Assembly (NCBI RefSeq): GCF_004366595.1
Contig: NZ_SORE01000019.1
Span: forward strand, 1 to 64,000
Reading direction: 5' to 3'
DNA length: 64,000 nt
Source of the DNA: Paraburkholderia rhizosphaerae
GTDB lineage: Bacteria > Pseudomonadota > Gammaproteobacteria > Burkholderiales > Burkholderiaceae
Part shown: piece by piece, positions 54,806-63,369 of the stretch
How the letters are laid out: each line of letters starts with the position of its first letter
Position numbering within the stretch: the first letter of the stretch is position 1
Program-made: the position numbers and the translations under genes
Notes under the pieces: model-generated
Seen by the model: the letters and a program-made list of their open reading frames with translations, nothing else
What the model was told of the DNA's origin: nothing
The model's database searches: none

Positions 54806-55588
54806 CTATTGCCACGCTTCCGGACGGCCGCCGAGCGCGCTGCACACATCGATCGCGATCGAACGGAGCTTGCCCTCGGCAATCGGACCGGATAGCGCGT
54901 AGCCCATGCCGTCGCTGACCCAATAGAACGTGCGTCGATTGCCATCACGGAACAGGCGAAATGCGGTCTCGTCCTTCGGCACGCCGGTCGCGTAGAGCGT
55001 GAGGCGCCCCCCCGTCTGGTTCTCGTACATGAATTGCGCGGCCGGTCCCGCTTCGCCCGGCAACAGCCGCCCGCCGACCAGCGAATAGCCGTACTCCTGC
55101 AGCGACGGCACCGACAATTTGCGATTCAGACGCTTCGACAGCCAGTTGATCAGATGCTCTTCCTCGGCCGCGGCGACTTCGACCGGATGACGCTGCTCGG
55201 GCGTGTACACCGCGTAGGCAATATCGGCGCGGCGCGCGAACGACATCGTCTCGCCGCCCGTCAGGCGCGGCACGAGCGGCTGCAGCGCCAGCGTGAGCCC
55301 TGCGCCGGCGACCAGCCAGCACGCGGCGATCGCGGTGCGCCGCCACCACGACGACCGGGAACGCAGGACCATGAATTGCGCATCGTCGCGGCTGGCCACG
55401 CCGCCGCACAACGCGCGCAATGCGGCCTTCTGCGCGCGCCAGGCAGCGACCTGAGCCGCCGCCTGCTCGTCGTGCGCGAGATGCTCGCGCACCGCGGCCT
55501 TCTCGCGATCTGACAACTCGTCGTCGACGAACGCCGACAGCATGCGCAGATCGGGCGCGGATTCGGGATGGTGGGCGTCGTTGTTCAT
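54806..55588 (-). CDS. Membrane-anchored anti-sigma factor
   Basis: The 260-residue protein has an N-terminal anti-sigma domain (DLRMLSAFVDDELSDREKAA then VREHLAHDEQAAAQVAAWRA), one membrane helix at residues ~85-106 (TAIAACWLVAGAGLTLALQP), and a ~150-residue periplasmic domain ending GGRPEAWQ. The zinc ligands HxxxCxxC of ZAS anti-sigma factors are not present. Its start codon overlaps the sigma-factor stop by 4 bp (ATGA), the usual coupled arrangement. It would hold the ECF sigma factor at the membrane until an envelope signal releases it. Confidence 0.88.
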   Translation of the reverse strand: MNNDAHHPESAPDLRMLSAFVDDELSDREKAAVREHLAHDEQAAAQVAAWRAQKAALRALCGGVASRDDAQFMVLRSRSSWWRRTAIAACWLVAGAGLTLALQPLVPRLTGGETMSFARRADIAYAVYTPEQRHPVEVAAAEEEHLINWLSKRLNRKLSVPSLQEYGYSLVGGRLLPGEAGPAAQFMYENQTGGRLTLYATGVPKDETAFRLFRDGNRRTFYWVSDGMGYALSGPIAEGKLRSIAIDVCSALGGRPEAWQ

Positions 55589-56130
55589 GAAGAATTTCTC
55601 ACCACTTTCAGCGACGGGGACTTGTGCCTGTTTTCCTGTGAGTTCTGTTGATCCGGGCCTTCCGTCAACATCTGCCTCATTTGCTCGCGTGCACGCGACA
55701 GGCGCGACATGATCGTTCCGACCGGTACACCGAGTGAAATCGACGCTTCCTGATAGCTAAGCTCTTCAACGCAGACGAGCAGCACGACTTCGCGCTGCTC
55801 GACCGACAGGCTGTAAAGGGCGCGTTGCACGTCGCGCAACATCAGTCCATCGACCTCGCCTCGCGGCGCCTCGAGGTTGCGCCATGGCGCGCTTTCGTCG
55901 TCCACCGCAACCTCGCGACGCACACGCAGCTGGTCGATGTACAGGTGCCGGAGAATGGTCAGCAGCCACGCGCGCAGATTGCTGTTCGGCCGGAACGCCG
56001 ACCAGCGGGCGAGCGCACGCTCGGCCGTATCCTGAACCAGATCGTCCGCCCAAGCATGATCCCCCGTCAGCGCGCGTGCATAGCGGCGCAACTGCGGGAG
56101 CCAGGATACGACTTCCGCTTCGAAATTCAC
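55585..56130 (-). CDS. ECF-type RNA polymerase sigma factor
   Basis: The 181-residue protein has sigma region 2 (HAWADDLVQDTAERALARWS then NLRAWLLTILRHLYIDQLRV) and region 4 (LSYQEASISLGVPVGTIMSR, LSRAREQMRQML), with the short linker of ECF factors. The start MNFEAEVVSWLPQLRRYARA fits the family. It lies 30 bp behind the small lipoprotein gene and overlaps the anti-sigma gene by 4 bp. A candidate promoter with ECF-like elements is upstream of the small gene. Confidence 0.92.
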   Translation of the reverse strand: MNFEAEVVSWLPQLRRYARALTGDHAWADDLVQDTAERALARWSAFRPNSNLRAWLLTILRHLYIDQLRVRREVAVDDESAPWRNLEAPRGEVDGLMLRDVQRALYSLSVEQREVVLLVCVEELSYQEASISLGVPVGTIMSRLSRAREQMRQMLTEGPDQQNSQENRHKSPSLKVVRNSS

Positions 56131-56160
56131 CCGGCTAGCGACCCTCGCGTTGTGTGCGGA

Positions 56161-56304
56161 TCAGTATCCGCCGGAACTGCTGCTACTACCGCTGCTGGCA
56201 CCACCGCTGCCGCTATTCATATCGCTGCAGGCGGTCGTCGCGAGCGTCGCCGCGCCAAGCGCGACCAGCATGCACAGGGTGCTGACGAGTCGTGTCATCT
56301 TCAT
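56161..56304 (-). CDS. Very small Gly/Ser-rich lipoprotein, first gene of the ECF operon
   Basis: The 47-residue protein has signal MKMTRLVSTLCMLVALGAAT, a lipobox-like ATTAC, then a short mature part SDMNSGSGGASSGSSSSSGG-Y. A strong ribosome-binding site (AAAGGAGAG) sits 6 bp before the ATG at 56304; an in-frame ATG at 56310 is too close to it. It lies 30 bp upstream of the ECF sigma gene, so all three genes are probably one operon. It may be a sensor ligand or just a small envelope lipoprotein; no function is known. Confidence 0.65.
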   Translation of the reverse strand: MKMTRLVSTLCMLVALGAATLATTACSDMNSGSGGASSGSSSSSGGY

Positions 56305-56378
56305 GCACATCTCTCCTTTAGGTACGGGCCTTGCGGTCCGAAAGCAGGTGGACGGTATTCGTCGAATGTGAAACCAGG

Positions 56379-56405
56379 TACTACTCGTGAACAAAACGAG
56401 ATTCC
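56379..56405 (-). promoter_or_regulatory. Candidate ECF-type promoter of the sigma operon
   Basis: On the minus strand GGAAT (56401-56405) and GTAGTA (56379-56384) are separated by 16 bp. GGAA-type -35 and GTC/GTA-type -10 elements at this spacing are typical of ECF sigma factors, which often transcribe their own operon. The 5' leader to the small lipoprotein gene would be about 70 nt. Confidence 0.35.
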
Positions 56406-56697
56406 GGAGCGTTTTATTCCGTCCCTTCCCGCCGATTTTTAAAGTTATGCCATATCGCGTTTTGTTCTCTACCAAACGCTTGCAACCGCATGGACGATCG
56501 CACCAGGTCGGGGCGCGCCCGACGTGCGTCACCACGCAAGATGCAAAGATTCGTAACGCAACGTTACACATCGTATTTAACGGATGCTTATGCGGTCGCA
56601 AGCCGTTATAGTGGGCGTCTGGTTCGCCGATCAGCGCGCGTATGCGCCGACCCATGTAGAATCCCGGCGAACAACCGTACTTCACACACAATCGTCC

Positions 56698-57183
56698 ATG
56701 CCCTCCGCAGAATCGCATCCGCAAAACGACTTCATGAACGCTGCGCGCAAAGAAAGAAAGCGCGTCGAAATTTATCTCGTCAACGGTATCCGTTTGACGG
56801 GGTGCATCGAGTCGTTCGATCAGTACCTGGTGATGCTGCGCACGCCTGTCGGGCTGCAGGGCATCTACAAGCGCGCCATCTCGACGATCCAGCTCGATAC
56901 CGGCACGCGCCCAGGGCCGCGCGCCGGTCGTCCGTCGCATGGCGAACATTCGTCGCGTGGGCCACATGGTTCGCACGGTTCGCATCGGGAACCCCGCGAG
57001 CCGCGTGAACCCCGTGAACCGCGTGAGTCATATGGTAATGCGCCGGGCACACCCGAACGCTCCGGGTCCGACGCGCCGGTCGTGGTAACGCGCCGGCGAC
57101 GCCTGTTCGGCGCGGGCGCCAGCGATGGTCACGGCAATAACAACGGCAACAACAATCACGGCGGCTCGGGCAATAACGAGTAA
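56698..57183 (+). CDS. hfq2: Hfq-family RNA chaperone with long C-terminal tail (Hfq2-like)
   Basis: The protein has 161 residues. The Sm fold covers residues ~9-68: NDFMNAARKERKRVEIYLVN then GIRLTGCIESFDQYLVMLRT (Sm1) and GIYKRAISTIQL (Sm2). In canonical Hfq the Sm2 motif is Y-K-H-A; here position 59 is Arg. The ~90-residue tail is unusual: a Ser/Gly/His part (SRGPHGSHGSH), four Arg-Glu-Pro repeats (56988-57027) and an Asn/Gly-rich end (NNNGNNNHGGSG). Burkholderia species have a second, long-tailed Hfq of this type beside the normal one. The start at 56698 (MPSAESHPQND) is likely but lacks a clear ribosome-binding site; Met13 is an alternative. Confidence 0.88.
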   Translation: MPSAESHPQNDFMNAARKERKRVEIYLVNGIRLTGCIESFDQYLVMLRTPVGLQGIYKRAISTIQLDTGTRPGPRAGRPSHGEHSSRGPHGSHGSHREPREPREPREPRESYGNAPGTPERSGSDAPVVVTRRRRLFGAGASDGHGNNNGNNNHGGSGNNE

Positions 57184-57219
57184 GCGCCGCTGGCAAGGAC
57201 CGGCGGCTCGCCGCTGGTT

Positions 57220-57447
57220 CTAGACGGCTGGTCCGGCAAGCCGCCTCAACATCCGTTCGATCCTTATTCCCTGTTGCTGCGTCAGCTGATAGCCGCTTTG
57301 CAGCGCCAGCACCCGACGCCGCCAATATTGCGCATCCAGCAGGTCCAGCATCGGCTGCCGCGTCGCCCATTCCAGATGTTCCAGTTCTGCGTCCACCACA
57401 TGTGACGCATTCCGGCGCAACACGCAGCCGGGTCCGTTCGTCTCCAT
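57220..57447 (-). CDS. Small conserved-looking hypothetical protein
   Basis: The 75-residue protein (METNGPGCVLRRNASHVVDA...) has a predicted amphipathic helical middle (ELEHLEWATRQPMLDLLDAQ) and a basic end (RIERMLRRLAG). A good ribosome-binding site (AAGGTGAGC) precedes the ATG at 57447. It is convergent with the hfq2-like gene, 36 bp apart. It is not recognised. Composition and RBS make it more likely real than the other short ORFs here. Confidence 0.5.
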   Translation of the reverse strand: METNGPGCVLRRNASHVVDAELEHLEWATRQPMLDLLDAQYWRRRVLALQSGYQLTQQQGIRIERMLRRLAGPAV

Positions 57448-57843
57448 GATTGCTCACCTTGTCCGTTCGCAGGCGAGCGGCTCGCAAAGTGCGGCCGTTG
57501 TTATGCGACGGAACAAAAACGAAAGCCGGCGCGGAAAATTCCATTGATCTGTGTAGCGTGCACAGCCGGCGGATGAGGCGGCGCTGATGCGTTGGTGAAC
57601 GGGATCGGGAAGCGGAAACCGAGAAACAGAAACCGAGAAGCGGAGACGGAGATGGGGAACGGAAAACCAGGAACCAGGAACGAGGGTCTGCGGCAGGCGA
57701 GATACGATTGCGGTTAGGATCGCGCGTCAAACTTCGAGCCGCGGTCCGAAACATTAAGAACTAACTTAGGTCAATGGGTCGAATGTCGTCGGCGGGGGTT
57801 TGCGCTATGCTGGTTGTTCGACAACGTCAGAGCGGAGAGCGAT
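57448..57843. other. Intergenic stretch with a purine-rich tract
   Basis: No gene was seen. From about 57,598 to 57,687 the plus strand is almost pure purine plus C, with imperfect repeats around GGAAACCGAGAA, GAAACCGAGAAG and AACCAGGAACCAGG. The right end is the upstream region of the small TFPASDP-motif gene. Confidence 0.6.
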
Positions 57844-58041
57844 ATGTCCACGTCGAAGCCGAAAGCACAGCAGGCCGAGCTCACCGTCGAGCAACGCCTC
57901 GACGAGGCGCTCGCAGAGACCTTTCCGGCCAGTGATCCGATCGCGGTTGATCCCGACGAACCCAAACGCACGCCGGCGAAGCGCAAGACAACCGCGGCGA
58001 AGCGCCCGGCTCAACCGCATGCGCGGCCTCTACCGCGCTGA
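57844..58041 (+). CDS. Small protein with TFPASDPIA motif
   Basis: The 65-residue protein has an N-terminal Lys/Gln-rich part, then VEQRLDEALAETFPASDPIA, a motif found in many small proteobacterial proteins of unknown role. The C-terminus is strongly basic and Lys/Pro/Ala-rich (KRTPAKRKTTAAKRPAQPHA), which suggests nucleic-acid binding. The ATG at 57844 follows CGGAGAGC; an ATG at 57814 is possible but not preferred. Confidence 0.7.
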   Translation: MSTSKPKAQQAELTVEQRLDEALAETFPASDPIAVDPDEPKRTPAKRKTTAAKRPAQPHARPLPR

Positions 58042-58150
58042 TCCGACCGCCGCGCTGCGCGGATGACCTTGTAGACGATCGGTCAGCGTCATTGAACGGG
58101 GGCGCCAGCAGACCATGCTCGACAGCGCACATGCGCTATCGGGCAATGGG

Positions 58151-58876
58151 TCAACGAATTGGCAGACCGCTATCCAGCTGACGCTGCAGGTCTCGCACCT
58201 GGCGCTGCGCGTCGCGCAACTGCGCCTGGGCTTGCGACTTCTGCTGCTGCAGCGCGGTCGCTTCCGCGCGTGTCTGCTGCTGCTGATTGCTGACGATCGC
58301 CTGCTGCTGGCGTGCGATCGTCAGGTCCGCCTGCAGACGGTTCGCGCGATCCTGCGATAGCGCGATCAGGCGATCAGTGAGCGCCTTTTGCGCTTCCAGC
58401 CTGGTCCGACGGATTTCGACGTCGGATAGTTGCGCGGTCTGACGCACGAAGTCTTTGTAGATCATCTCGGCACGCTGATCGTCCTGCGTCTTGATCACAC
58501 GCCAGAAGTTTTTCTGTTGGAACAGCGCGACGTAGTACGTCATTTCCTTGCCATAAAACAGCAGACTCGCGCCGTAGCTGCCGTTGTACGTCGTGCGCAT
58601 TTCGGTGAGATCCGGGCCGTGGATCATCTGTTGCAGTTCCGCCACATTGCCCGTTGCCGACTGTTTTGCCTCATCCGGCGTCAGCGCAATCGCTTGATCC
58701 GGCGCTGCGGAAGATGCCGCCGAGGTATCCGGTTGTACCGCCGCTGTGATGGTTTCCGCAGCAACGCCACTCGCTGCACTGTCCGACACCGCCTGTTGCG
58801 CCTGAGCGGCCTGCATTCCCCCGGTCGCGATCAATACCGACAGTACGATCTGCCGGATTTTCGACTTCTGGTCCAT
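58151..58876 (-). CDS. DUF2968 family secreted protein
   Basis: The 241-residue protein has a signal peptide (IRQIVLSVLIATGGMQAAQA) and an Ala/Ser-rich linker. The DUF2968 core reads TEMRTTYNGSYGASLLFYGK, EMTYYVALFQQKNFWRVIKT. A long C-terminal coiled coil is rich in Gln, Ala and Arg (from about residue 150 to the end). Such proteins occur in Burkholderia with no known function. The coiled coil suggests a structural or complex-forming role in the periplasm. Confidence 0.85.
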   Translation of the reverse strand: MDQKSKIRQIVLSVLIATGGMQAAQAQQAVSDSAASGVAAETITAAVQPDTSAASSAAPDQAIALTPDEAKQSATGNVAELQQMIHGPDLTEMRTTYNGSYGASLLFYGKEMTYYVALFQQKNFWRVIKTQDDQRAEMIYKDFVRQTAQLSDVEIRRTRLEAQKALTDRLIALSQDRANRLQADLTIARQQQAIVSNQQQQTRAEATALQQQKSQAQAQLRDAQRQVRDLQRQLDSGLPIR

Positions 58877-59409
58877 GTAGTTCCTGCTTTGAACAGTTTT
58901 TGTTTTAACCCAATCGTCTCATTATTACCCAGAATCGGGCGTTTCGGGTTCATCGTCGGAAATTTGATACGCGCGCCGCGCGTGGGTACTGCGCAGTGAA
59001 CGGCTTTCACGTCGCGACCTGCTATCCGATGCGAACAGAACACGCGCGTCGCATCGGATCCTGCCACGCCACGCACGTCTGTTGCGATGGCAGTCGCCAC
59101 GTCGATTGATGCACAAAGGCCGCGTCCACACCGACCGTGCGTCGATCAGTCGATCGCACGCGCCCATCACTTCGTTCGTCGCCACGTGACATCGGCCGCC
59201 CTCTAGAAGTTTTCCTATCAAACGGGCTGCGTCCTTTCACGTATTCTGCCGCTCGCGGACAGAATCACCCGCTAGCCGGCTAAACGCGCAATCGAAAGTA
59301 CCGAAACGAAGCGCCGAAAAGAGACCGCTCGCGAACCTGTTCACAATGCACGCACGCGGATCACACCGCCCGCGCCGATTCGCGACGACTTCCCATCATA
59401 GGAAAAACC
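58877..59409. other. Intergenic stretch between divergent DUF2968 and DUF2147 genes
   Basis: No coding ORF was recognised; short ORFs on the minus strand (72-98 codons) have no family character. It must contain the promoters of both divergent genes. No clear sigma-70 hexamers were identified. Confidence 0.5.
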
Positions 59410-59898
59410 ATGCTGCAGTTCTCCCGGCACGCCCGCAGACTCGCCAGCCGCGCGCTGTGTGAAGCCGCCGTCGCAAGCACGCTGCTCATCAGTGCGACGC
59501 TCGCGTACGCGCAAGGCGACAACAGTCCGGTCGGCACGTGGCAAACGATCGACGATCATACTCATCAGCCGAAGGCGCTCGTGCAGATCACGCAGGACGA
59601 GAACGGCACGCTCAGCGGCAAGGTCATCAAGTCGCTCAACCCGAACGAGCCGCCTGGCCGGCGCTGCACCGAATGCACAGACGCGCGCAAGGATCAACCG
59701 ATCCTCGGCATGACCATCATCAACGACATGAAGAAGGACGGCGATGTCTGGGCCGGCGGCCAGATTCTCGATCCTGAGAACGGCAAAGTCTACAAGTGCA
59801 AGATGCACACTGAAGATGGCGGGCAAAAGCTAATTGTTCGCGGGTATATCGGTGTGTCGTTGCTTGGGCGCTCGCAGACCTGGATTCGTCACGACTGA
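59410..59898 (+). CDS. DUF2147 family secreted protein
   Basis: The 162-residue protein has a signal peptide (ALCEAAVASTLLISATLAYA, cleavage after AYA). The mature part follows the DUF2147 pattern: SPVGTWQTIDDHTHQPKALV, GTLSGKVIKSLNPNEPPGRR, CTECTDARKDQPILGMTIIN and YKCKMHTEDGGQKLIVRGYI. The fold is a small lipocalin-like beta-barrel, probably periplasmic. The Cys pair in CTEC is conserved in the family and could form a disulfide. Confidence 0.85.
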   Translation: MLQFSRHARRLASRALCEAAVASTLLISATLAYAQGDNSPVGTWQTIDDHTHQPKALVQITQDENGTLSGKVIKSLNPNEPPGRRCTECTDARKDQPILGMTIINDMKKDGDVWAGGQILDPENGKVYKCKMHTEDGGQKLIVRGYIGVSLLGRSQTWIRHD

Positions 59899-60020
59899 GC
59901 GAAGCCGAATGCACACGGGCGCATGTCACAGCAACTGACGATAGAAAACCGGCCGGCGGTGTCGTCGCCGGCCGGCCGTCTCTTCGGTGCAATTCGATTC
60001 GATTCGGACAAGCGGTCGTA

Positions 60021-60527
60021 TCAGGCCGCGTGCTTGAAGGCGCGCGCGAAGTTGAACACGGGAGTAACGGCCGATGCGCCCGAGGCCGTCGGTGCATAAG
60101 CGACTGCAGCTGCTGTGTCGGTGTCTTCGGTAGCCGGCAACTCGCCAGCCTGGCCAGCGACATGGATGCGCATGCGCGCCTCCATCGAATTGCACAGATC
60201 CGCTCCTGCCAGGCCGAACAGTTGCTCGAGCAGACGCTTGAGCACGCCCGATTGATGCCATGCCTTGAAGCGGCGATGGCAGGTTTGATATGACGGGTAC
60301 TTGCGCGGCATGGCCGACCACGTCGCGCCGCTGAACATCACCCAAAGTACGCCGTTCAGCACGGCGCGAGTGTTGGCGAGGGGGCGGCCGCGCAATTCTG
60401 AGCGCGGCCGAAGTTCGGGAAGCAGCGGTGCGACGCGCAGCCATTCTTCATCGGTGAGATCACGGTATGGGGTCAAGGTATCCTCCTTCGTCGAGACCCC
60501 GACGACGATATCGACTCCCTTGTACAC
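60021..60527 (-). CDS. Orphan transposase-like protein (IS5-type DUF4096 domain)
   Basis: The 168-residue protein has in residues ~17-110 the N-terminal DUF4096 domain of IS5-group transposases (DLTDEEWLRVAPLLPELRPR, AVLNGVLWVMFSGATWSAMP, YQTCHRRFKAWHQSGVLKRL). The DDE catalytic part is absent, and no second frame with it follows. Instead the C-terminus is an Ala/Thr-rich tail with its own stop. No terminal inverted repeats or target duplication were seen. It is therefore either a decayed IS end or, because the frame is intact and coding-like throughout, a domesticated DNA-binding gene. Confidence 0.7.
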   Translation of the reverse strand: MYKGVDIVVGVSTKEDTLTPYRDLTDEEWLRVAPLLPELRPRSELRGRPLANTRAVLNGVLWVMFSGATWSAMPRKYPSYQTCHRRFKAWHQSGVLKRLLEQLFGLAGADLCNSMEARMRIHVAGQAGELPATEDTDTAAAVAYAPTASGASAVTPVFNFARAFKHAA

Positions 60528-60623
60528 CGAATATCAGAGCAATCCGAATCTTGAAAATGCGACGCGCCCTACGCCAATCGGCGTAGTACGCGATGCGCTA
60601 TCTCATTCAGGTGAATCCGCGTA

Positions 60624-61721
60624 CTACGTAAGCGATGTATCGACGACGCGTCGCGGCGTATCCAGATACTCCTTCGACTGCATTTCGACGATGCGCGACA
60701 CGGTCCGCGTGAACTCGTTGGCCATCGGCCCCTCGACATACAACTGTTCCGGCGGCACCGCGGCTGACATCAGCAGCTTCACCTTGTGGTCGTAGAACAC
60801 GTCGATCAGCCAGGTGAAACGGCGCGCCTCCGATTGCATACGCGGCGTCATCTGCGGCACGTCGGAGAGGATCACCGCGTGAAAACGCGACGCGAGTTCC
60901 AGATAGTCGTTCTGCGAGCGCGGGCCGCCGCAAAGCGTTGCGAAATCGAACCAGACGACACCGTCAGCGCGTCGCAGCGCCTTCAGTTCGCGTTTTTCGA
61001 TGCGCAGCAGCGGGCTCTCGTCCGGCACCGCGGCGAGCCGTGCGTACGCGTCGCGCAGCGACTTGTCCGCGGCCGCGCCAAGCGGCGTGTGATACACCTC
61101 GACCTGCGACAGCGTGCGCTGCCGGTAGTCGACACCCGCGTCGACATTGATCACGTCCAGCTTGCTCTTGATCAGTTCGATCGCCGGCAGCAGGCGGTCC
61201 CGATGCAGGCCGTCCGGATAGAGCGTGTCCGCATCGTAGTTGGACGTCATCACAAACTGCACGCCATTCTCGAACAGCCGGTCGAGCAGCCGGTACAGGA
61301 TCATCGCATCTGCGATATCGGACACGTGGAACTCGTCGAAGCAGATCAGCCGATAGCGTTTGGCAATCCGCCGCGCGAGTTCGTCGAGCGGGTCGGCCTG
61401 CCCTTTCAGTTCCTCGAGCTCGCGATGCACTTCGCGCATGAACTCGTGGAAATGCAGCCGCGTCTTGCGCGTCAGCGGCACGACCATGTAGAAGCTGTCC
61501 ATCAGGAAGCTCTTGCCGCGCCCTACACCGCCCCACATGTAGACGCCACGCGGCAGGTCCGGATGCATGATCAGCTTCATGAACCGGTTCGGCCGGCGCG
61601 CCTTGTACGCCACCCACTGTTCGTAGCATTGCTGCAGACGATCCACCGCCGCGCGTTGCGCGGGATCGGACTGGTAACCCCGAGTCTGCAGTTCGTTTTC
61701 GTAGTATTCGGTGACGTTCAT
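60624..61721 (-). CDS. zapE: Cell division protein ZapE (AFG1-like ATPase)
   Basis: The 365-residue ATPase has Walker A GGVGRGKSFLMDSF, Walker B LICFDEFHVSDIADAMIL and the AFG1 features NRFMKLIMHPDLPRGVYMWG and FVMTSNYDADTLYPDGLHRD. ZapE interacts with FtsZ and is linked to growth under stress. The start at 61721 (MNVTEYYENELQTRGYQSDP) is that of the family; the frame extends a few codons further. It follows lpdA on the same strand, the usual order in this group. Confidence 0.93.
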   Translation of the reverse strand: MNVTEYYENELQTRGYQSDPAQRAAVDRLQQCYEQWVAYKARRPNRFMKLIMHPDLPRGVYMWGGVGRGKSFLMDSFYMVVPLTRKTRLHFHEFMREVHRELEELKGQADPLDELARRIAKRYRLICFDEFHVSDIADAMILYRLLDRLFENGVQFVMTSNYDADTLYPDGLHRDRLLPAIELIKSKLDVINVDAGVDYRQRTLSQVEVYHTPLGAAADKSLRDAYARLAAVPDESPLLRIEKRELKALRRADGVVWFDFATLCGGPRSQNDYLELASRFHAVILSDVPQMTPRMQSEARRFTWLIDVFYDHKVKLLMSAAVPPEQLYVEGPMANEFTRTVSRIVEMQSKEYLDTPRRVVDTSLT

Positions 61722-61832
61722 CTTATGCAACTCTGCAACAGCCATGCAGCAAGATATGACAAAGGCGGGAGGGTTTGAACCCTGCCCGCCTTCGTCGTGA
61801 TACCCAATGCGAGGAAATCGGGCGTTTGGCGC

Positions 61833-63263
61833 TTACATGTTGAGTGCGCGCTTGTCGACGGCGAGCGCGGCTTCGCGCATCACTTCCGACAACGACGGGT
61901 GCGGATGGCAGATCCGGCCGATGTCTTCCGACGCCGCCTTGAATTCCATCGCCACCACCGCTTCCGCGACCAGATCCGAAGCGTTGGCCGAAATGATATG
62001 CACGCCAAGCAGTTCGTCGGTCTTCGCGTCGGCGATCATCTTGACGAAGCCGTCCGCCTTGTTGATGCCGAGCGCGCGGCCGTTCGCCATGAACGGAAAC
62101 TGGCCGGTCTTGATCTCGCGGCCTTCGGCCTTCAGCTGCTGCTCGGTCTTGCCGACCCATGCGATTTCCGGCTCGGTGTAGATCACCCACGGAATGCAGT
62201 TGTAGTCGATATGCGGCTTCTGGCCATCGATGATCTCAGCCACCAGCACGCCCTCGTCTTCGGCCTTGTGCGCGAGCATCGGGCCACGCACTACGTCGCC
62301 GATCGCATAGACGTTCGGCACGCTGGTCGCGCAATGGTCGTCGACGTCGATAAAGCCGCGCTCGTTCGCCTTCAGGCCGATCGCTTCGAGACCGAGATTG
62401 TCGGTGTTCGGCACGCGGCCGATCGACACGATCAGGCGGTCCGCTTCGAGCGTCTGCGCATTGCCGTCCTTGTCCGCGTACGCGATGGACACGCCGTTGG
62501 CCGACGTCTTCACTTCGCCGATCTTCACACCGAGGTGGATATCGAGACCTTGCTTCTTGAACTGCTTGGCCGCCTCTTTCGCCAGCGCCTGGTCGGCGGC
62601 GCCGAGGAATTCGGGCAACGCTTCGAGCACCGTCACGTCGGCACCCAGACGGCGCCACACGGAACCCAGCTCGAGGCCGATCACGCCGGCGCCGATCACC
62701 GCGAGCTTCTTCGGCACCGCGTCGAAGGACAGCGCGCCTTCGTTATCGGCGACGAGCTTGTTGTCGACCGGCACGTTCGGCAGATGACGCGCCTTCGAGC
62801 CGGTCGCGATGATCACGTTCTTCGCGACGACCGTTTCAGTTTCGCCTTCACCGCTCACTTCGATCTGCACACCGACATCGCTCTTGCCGACAAACTTGCC
62901 GTGGCCCTTGAGCCACGTGATCTTGTTCTTGCGGAACAGGAACTCGATGCCCTTCGTCATCTTTTCGACGATGCTTTCCTTGCGCGCGAGCATCTTTGCG
63001 ATGTCGACCTTCACGTTTTCCACGCTGATACCGTGGTCCGCGAGGTGGTGCGACGCGTTCTCGAACTCTTCCGACGACGCGAGCAGCGCCTTCGACGGAA
63101 TGCAGCCGACGTTCAGGCACGTGCCGCCGAGCTTCAGCGCGCCGGCCGGGTTCTTCCATTTTTCGATGCAGGCGACCGACTTGCCGAGCTGAGCGGCGCG
63201 AATCGCGGCGATATAGCCGCCGGGACCGGCACCGATCACGACGACGTCAAATTCTTTGGACAT
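61833..63263 (-). CDS. lpdA: Dihydrolipoyl dehydrogenase (E3)
   Basis: E3 of the 2-oxoglutarate dehydrogenase complex reoxidises lipoamide and makes NADH. The 476-residue flavoprotein starts EFDVVVIGAGPGGYIAAIRA (FAD Rossmann), has the redox disulfide in GGTCLNVGCIPSKALL, the NAD-binding VIGAGVIGLELGSVWRRLG, the FAD-contacting NVYAIGDVVRGPML and the catalytic His pair in ICHPHPSLSE. The start at 63263 (MSKEFD) is that of the family. It follows odhB by 106 bp in the same operon. Confidence 0.96.
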   Translation of the reverse strand: MSKEFDVVVIGAGPGGYIAAIRAAQLGKSVACIEKWKNPAGALKLGGTCLNVGCIPSKALLASSEEFENASHHLADHGISVENVKVDIAKMLARKESIVEKMTKGIEFLFRKNKITWLKGHGKFVGKSDVGVQIEVSGEGETETVVAKNVIIATGSKARHLPNVPVDNKLVADNEGALSFDAVPKKLAVIGAGVIGLELGSVWRRLGADVTVLEALPEFLGAADQALAKEAAKQFKKQGLDIHLGVKIGEVKTSANGVSIAYADKDGNAQTLEADRLIVSIGRVPNTDNLGLEAIGLKANERGFIDVDDHCATSVPNVYAIGDVVRGPMLAHKAEDEGVLVAEIIDGQKPHIDYNCIPWVIYTEPEIAWVGKTEQQLKAEGREIKTGQFPFMANGRALGINKADGFVKMIADAKTDELLGVHIISANASDLVAEAVVAMEFKAASEDIGRICHPHPSLSEVMREAALAVDKRALNM

Positions 63264-63369
63264 GACAATCCTTTGGATGGCGCAGCGATGCGCGGCCACG
63301 TTTCGTGACGCGCATCTCTGCGGTACAGACTACGTACTGACTTGCTGGAACGACTTGGAACGCCGCGAA

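Noticed and set aside
61797..63308. 503-codon plus-strand ORF opposite lpdA
   Set aside because: It is a shadow frame of the dihydrolipoyl dehydrogenase, which has complete catalytic motifs on the minus strand.
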